Shown here: positions 61,764-64,000 of the stretch, in pieces
Position numbering within the stretch: the stretch's first letter is position 1
Layout: each line of letters opens with the position of its first letter
Source: Paenibacillus lycopersici
GTDB lineage: Bacteria > Bacillota > Bacilli > Paenibacillales > Paenibacillaceae
DNA: 64,000 bases
Reading direction: 5' to 3'
Assembly (NCBI RefSeq): GCF_010119935.1
Contig: NZ_CP048209.1
Span: 1,917,501 to 1,981,500 of the forward strand
Program-made: the position numbers and the translations under genes
The notes under the pieces: model-generated
Databases searched by the model: none
The model's input: only the letters and a program-made list of their open reading frames with translations
What the model was told of the DNA's origin: nothing

Positions 61764-61784
61764 GTCACACCTCTTTAATCGTTA

Positions 61785-61813
61785 ATTATAGAGAAAAATA
61801 TCGTCAAGGTAAA
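61785..61813 (-). promoter_or_regulatory. map promoter
   Basis: On the minus strand, TTTACC (61813-61808), a 17-base spacer and TATAAT (61790-61785). Confidence 0.65.
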
Positions 61814-62044
61814 GAAACGGGCCTCCCGTACGATAGATCGAGCGGATCGTTTGCCGGATTGTTTGACGCGCAAGCCGGCGTTCTGCTACGATGATCTGGG
61901 GCGCTCGCATCCGGCCGGAACAGGCGTTTTCGATTACGTGTAAGCGTTATCAAAATAATGGCGCCGAATGTTGTCGTCATGGTATCCGAACGGTCCGCGG
62001 GATTGCGCCAGGCCAATATCAAATGAGTTGACGGGAGCGTGCTT

Positions 62045-62506
62045 GTGAAGATGGGCAACGGATTACTGGGGAACAATTTCATTACGCAGATCGGCATTCT
62101 CGTCCATGACATTGAAGCCGTCAGTCGGAAATACGCCGATTTCTTCGGCATCGACAAACCGAACATTATAACCACCGACCCGTTCGAAATCGCGCAGACG
62201 GAGAATCGGGGCGAGTCGACGCCCGCGCGGGCGAAGCTTGCTTTCATTAATATGGGTTCGCTGCAGCTGGAGCTGATCGAGCCGGACGAGCACCCGAGCA
62301 CCTGGCGGGAATATTTGGACGCGCACGGCGAAGGCCCGCATCATATCGCGTTCGTGATCGAAGGCATGAAGGAGAAGATCACCCTGCTGGAAGGCAGGGG
62401 CATGCCGCTGATGCAGAAAGGCGAGTATGTCGGCGGGCGCTATGCCTACGTGGATACGTTCAACGAACTGAAAGTATTGATCGAGCTGCTGGAGAACGAC
62501 AAGTAA
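62045..62506 (+). CDS. VOC-family protein, methylmalonyl-CoA epimerase-like
   Basis: 153 residues from a GTG at 62045, 7 bases from GGGAG; GTG 62039 and ATG 62051 are also in frame. Two beta-alpha-beta-beta-beta units: ITQIGILVHDIEAVSRKYADFFGI, then LAFINMGSLQLELIEPDEHPSTWREYL, then GEGPHHIAFVIEGM and YAYVDTFNELKVLIELLE. The His in ILVHD and the later HHIAF/IELLE residues are the expected metal ligands. Methylmalonyl-CoA epimerase is a likely relative, but the substrate is unproven. It stands alone. Confidence 0.8.
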   Translation: MKMGNGLLGNNFITQIGILVHDIEAVSRKYADFFGIDKPNIITTDPFEIAQTENRGESTPARAKLAFINMGSLQLELIEPDEHPSTWREYLDAHGEGPHHIAFVIEGMKEKITLLEGRGMPLMQKGEYVGGRYAYVDTFNELKVLIELLENDK

Positions 62507-62513
62507 GCGGGCG

Positions 62514-63311
62514 TTACGTCATCCGGTATGCCGCCGGCGGCACGCCGTACTTCTTCCGGAAGACGCGGAAGAAGTACGAGTAGCTGCCGAAGCCGCATGT
62601 TTCCGCGACCTGCTCGAGCGTCATGCCGCTGTATTTGATTCGTTCGATCGCCATGGATAATCGGACGTTTTGGGTATACTGAATGATGGTCAAGCCGTAG
62701 CATTCCTTGAAGAGATGGACGGTGCGCGAGACGCTGAGGCCGACATGGGCGGCGACGTCCGCGATCGTAAAGCTGTTCGCGGCCTGCTCGTCGATGAAGT
62801 TTTTCATGCGGGTGGCGATGAACGATTTGCCCTGCAGCTCGGACTGCGTATCGATGGCGCGGTCGAGCCCCAGGCACAGCGCGCGCAGCAAATAATCGGC
62901 GAGCTCCCGGTTCTCCGCTTCATAGCGGCGTTTCTCGAGAATAAGCGCCTGCCAGATCGACAGCCAGCGTTCGTCGGGGACGACTTTGACGCGCTGCTTG
63001 CGGTCGTGCCGGCCCCACCATTCGTCGAGCCATTCGCCGCGGCAGATGACGTAATAATCGCCGCTCGAGACGCCGGCACCGGAAGGCGCCTCGTCCGACT
63101 GCTGCGCGTACACGTTGAGATTGTAAGAATCGCCGGGCTTGAACATGAGCAGGTCGCCGGCCTCGATGCGCTGCATGCGTCCGTCGACGAGCGCCTCGCA
63201 TGTCCCTTCCGTCTGCAGACGGAACAAGTATGCATGCAGCCCTTCGGGATTCGTCATTTGGAAAGGCTGCGCATGATAGGAATAGCCGCAGCTCATAATT
63301 TCGGCGAACAA
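62514..63311 (-). CDS. AraC-family regulator
   Basis: 265 residues from a TTG at 63311, with GTGGGTGAAG upstream. N-terminal cupin (HAYLFRLQTEGTCEALVDGRMQ, then IEAGDLLMFKPGDSYNLNV), then a helical linker, and two helix-turn-helix motifs: NSFTIADVAAHVGLSVSRTVHLFKECYG and MTLEQVAETCGFGSYSYFFRVFRKKYG. It is divergent from the isomerase-like gene that begins at 63470, so it probably controls it. Confidence 0.88.
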   Translation of the reverse strand: MFAEIMSCGYSYHAQPFQMTNPEGLHAYLFRLQTEGTCEALVDGRMQRIEAGDLLMFKPGDSYNLNVYAQQSDEAPSGAGVSSGDYYVICRGEWLDEWWGRHDRKQRVKVVPDERWLSIWQALILEKRRYEAENRELADYLLRALCLGLDRAIDTQSELQGKSFIATRMKNFIDEQAANSFTIADVAAHVGLSVSRTVHLFKECYGLTIIQYTQNVRLSMAIERIKYSGMTLEQVAETCGFGSYSYFFRVFRKKYGVPPAAYRMT

Positions 63312-63387
63312 GGCTCTTCACCCACTTTGCAGCAATATTGGACATGTCACTGTTATATAATACATCGTGTTATCGCTCATGATCCAC

Positions 63388-63393
63388 TATAAT
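63388..63393 (+). promoter_or_regulatory. -10 of the isomerase-like gene
   Basis: TATAAT, 77 bp before the ATG, with no good -35 at the usual distance; fits a promoter dependent on the divergent AraC activator. Confidence 0.45.
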
Positions 63394-63469
63394 GAGTGTC
63401 AGATCGGTAAACTAACAAGGCGTTCGCGGCGCAGCTGCGCCGGGACGCGATTCGAAAGGATGAGCTTGA

Positions 63470-64000
63470 ATGAGAATCGGATTGCAGCTTTATACGCTTC
63501 GCGACGAGACGGCGAAAGATATGAAAGGCACGCTCCGCAAAGTAGCGGCCATGGGTTACGAAGGCGTTGAATTCGCCGGCTATGGCGACGTGCCCGCGGA
63601 AGAAATGCGCGACCTGCTGAAAGAACTGAACCTGGAAGCGTTCGGCAGCCACGTCAGCCTCGATAACCTGCAAGGAAAGATGGAGGAAGAAATCGCGTAC
63701 CTGACGACGATCGGCGCATCCTACGTCGTATGTCCATGGATTCCGGCCGACAAGGTTGCGGAAGGCGAGTCGTTCTGGCGCTCTCTGATCGAGCAATTCG
63801 TCGGCTTCGGCAAACGCTTGAAGGAAGCGGGCCTCGAATTCGCCTACCACAATCACGATTTCGAATTCAAGACCAAAATCGACGGCGAGTTCGTATTCGA
63901 CGCCATGTACACCAAAGTGCCTGCCGATCTGCTCAAGGTCGAAATGGACATGGGCTGGGTGCAATACTCCAAGCAGGACACGCTCGCGTATATCGCGAAG
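63470..64000 (+). CDS. Sugar phosphate isomerase/epimerase-like protein, 3' end missing
   Basis: 177 codons are visible and the frame is open at the window edge. Start ATG at 63470 after AAAGGATG. The sequence begins MRIGLQLYTLRDETAKDM, then GYEGVEFAGYGDVPAEEM, ..LEAFGSHVSLDNL, and ..FAYHNHDFEFK, in the order of a xylose isomerase-like TIM barrel (IolE/IolI group), with the metal His and Glu positions in view. It is likely an epimerase or isomerase for a sugar or inositol derivative. It is divergent from the AraC regulator. Confidence 0.85.
   Translation, partial: MRIGLQLYTLRDETAKDMKGTLRKVAAMGYEGVEFAGYGDVPAEEMRDLLKELNLEAFGSHVSLDNLQGKMEEEIAYLTTIGASYVVCPWIPADKVAEGESFWRSLIEQFVGFGKRLKEAGLEFAYHNHDFEFKTKIDGEFVFDAMYTKVPADLLKVEMDMGWVQYSKQDTLAYIAK

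Overview
The window is a stretch of chromosome from a spore-forming, high-GC member of the Firmicutes, most likely Paenibacillaceae (Paenibacillus or Cohnella type). This is inferred from the spore genes (yyaC-like, cmpA), the tex-cmpA-sprT-tRNA gene order known from Bacillales, strong AGGAGG ribosome sites, U-tailed terminators, and the LplA-type sugar transporter with a YesM/YesN two-component pair. No phage, insertion sequence or CRISPR array was seen.

Layout. 1-6.2 kb: the end of a stalk-domain surface protein; a minus-strand pair made of a lasso-peptide-type cyclase and a 59-residue precursor; a VanZ-like membrane protein; an LCP cell-wall enzyme; a small PilZ protein; and a small Cys-rich protein. 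6.3-10 kb: an ABC exporter and a cardiolipin synthase. 10-13.6 kb: dispersed repeats, then a rifampin phosphotransferase (rph). 13.8-18.8 kb: a D-amino-acid-oxidase-type flavoenzyme, a 51-bp tandem repeat, an L-asparaginase II family enzyme, DUF1328 and phosphoribosyltransferase genes. 18.9-23.9 kb: an AraC regulator divergent from a complete Leloir operon (galK-galE-galT). 24-27.9 kb: a DegT-type PLP enzyme, a ceramidase-like protein and a ROK repressor. 28-32.8 kb: small housekeeping and unknown genes. 32.9-37.4 kb: a cyclic-di-GMP block of two GGDEF proteins, an HD-GYP protein, a c-di-GMP-I riboswitch and a PilZ effector, followed by an O-antigen-ligase-like polymerase. 40-47.3 kb: DedA, thioredoxin-like, MBL-fold, tex, cmpA and sprT genes. 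47.4-48.4 kb: two tRNA arrays with seven genes. 48.4-57.7 kb: a lower-GC lipoprotein, then a sugar-uptake system of binding protein, two permeases, sensor kinase and AraC-type response regulator, with a GH172 (DUF2961) enzyme convergent to it. 58-64 kb: KtrB-like potassium channel, an E. coli-like pyrB, map, a VOC protein, an AraC regulator and the start of a sugar-phosphate isomerase/epimerase-like gene.

The most unusual locus is the lasso-like pair. The precursor lies downstream of its cyclase, has an exceptionally long predicted core (40 residues, against roughly 15-26 usual), and has no leader peptidase, RRE protein, kinase or transporter beside it. Its promoter shares a 19-bp operator-like sequence (15 of 19 identical) with the promoter of the adjacent VanZ-like gene. 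The second notable feature is the compact cyclic-di-GMP circuit, in which synthesis, putative breakdown, RNA sensing and a protein effector sit side by side, and in which the HD-GYP protein has Phe where the catalytic His of the HD pair is expected.
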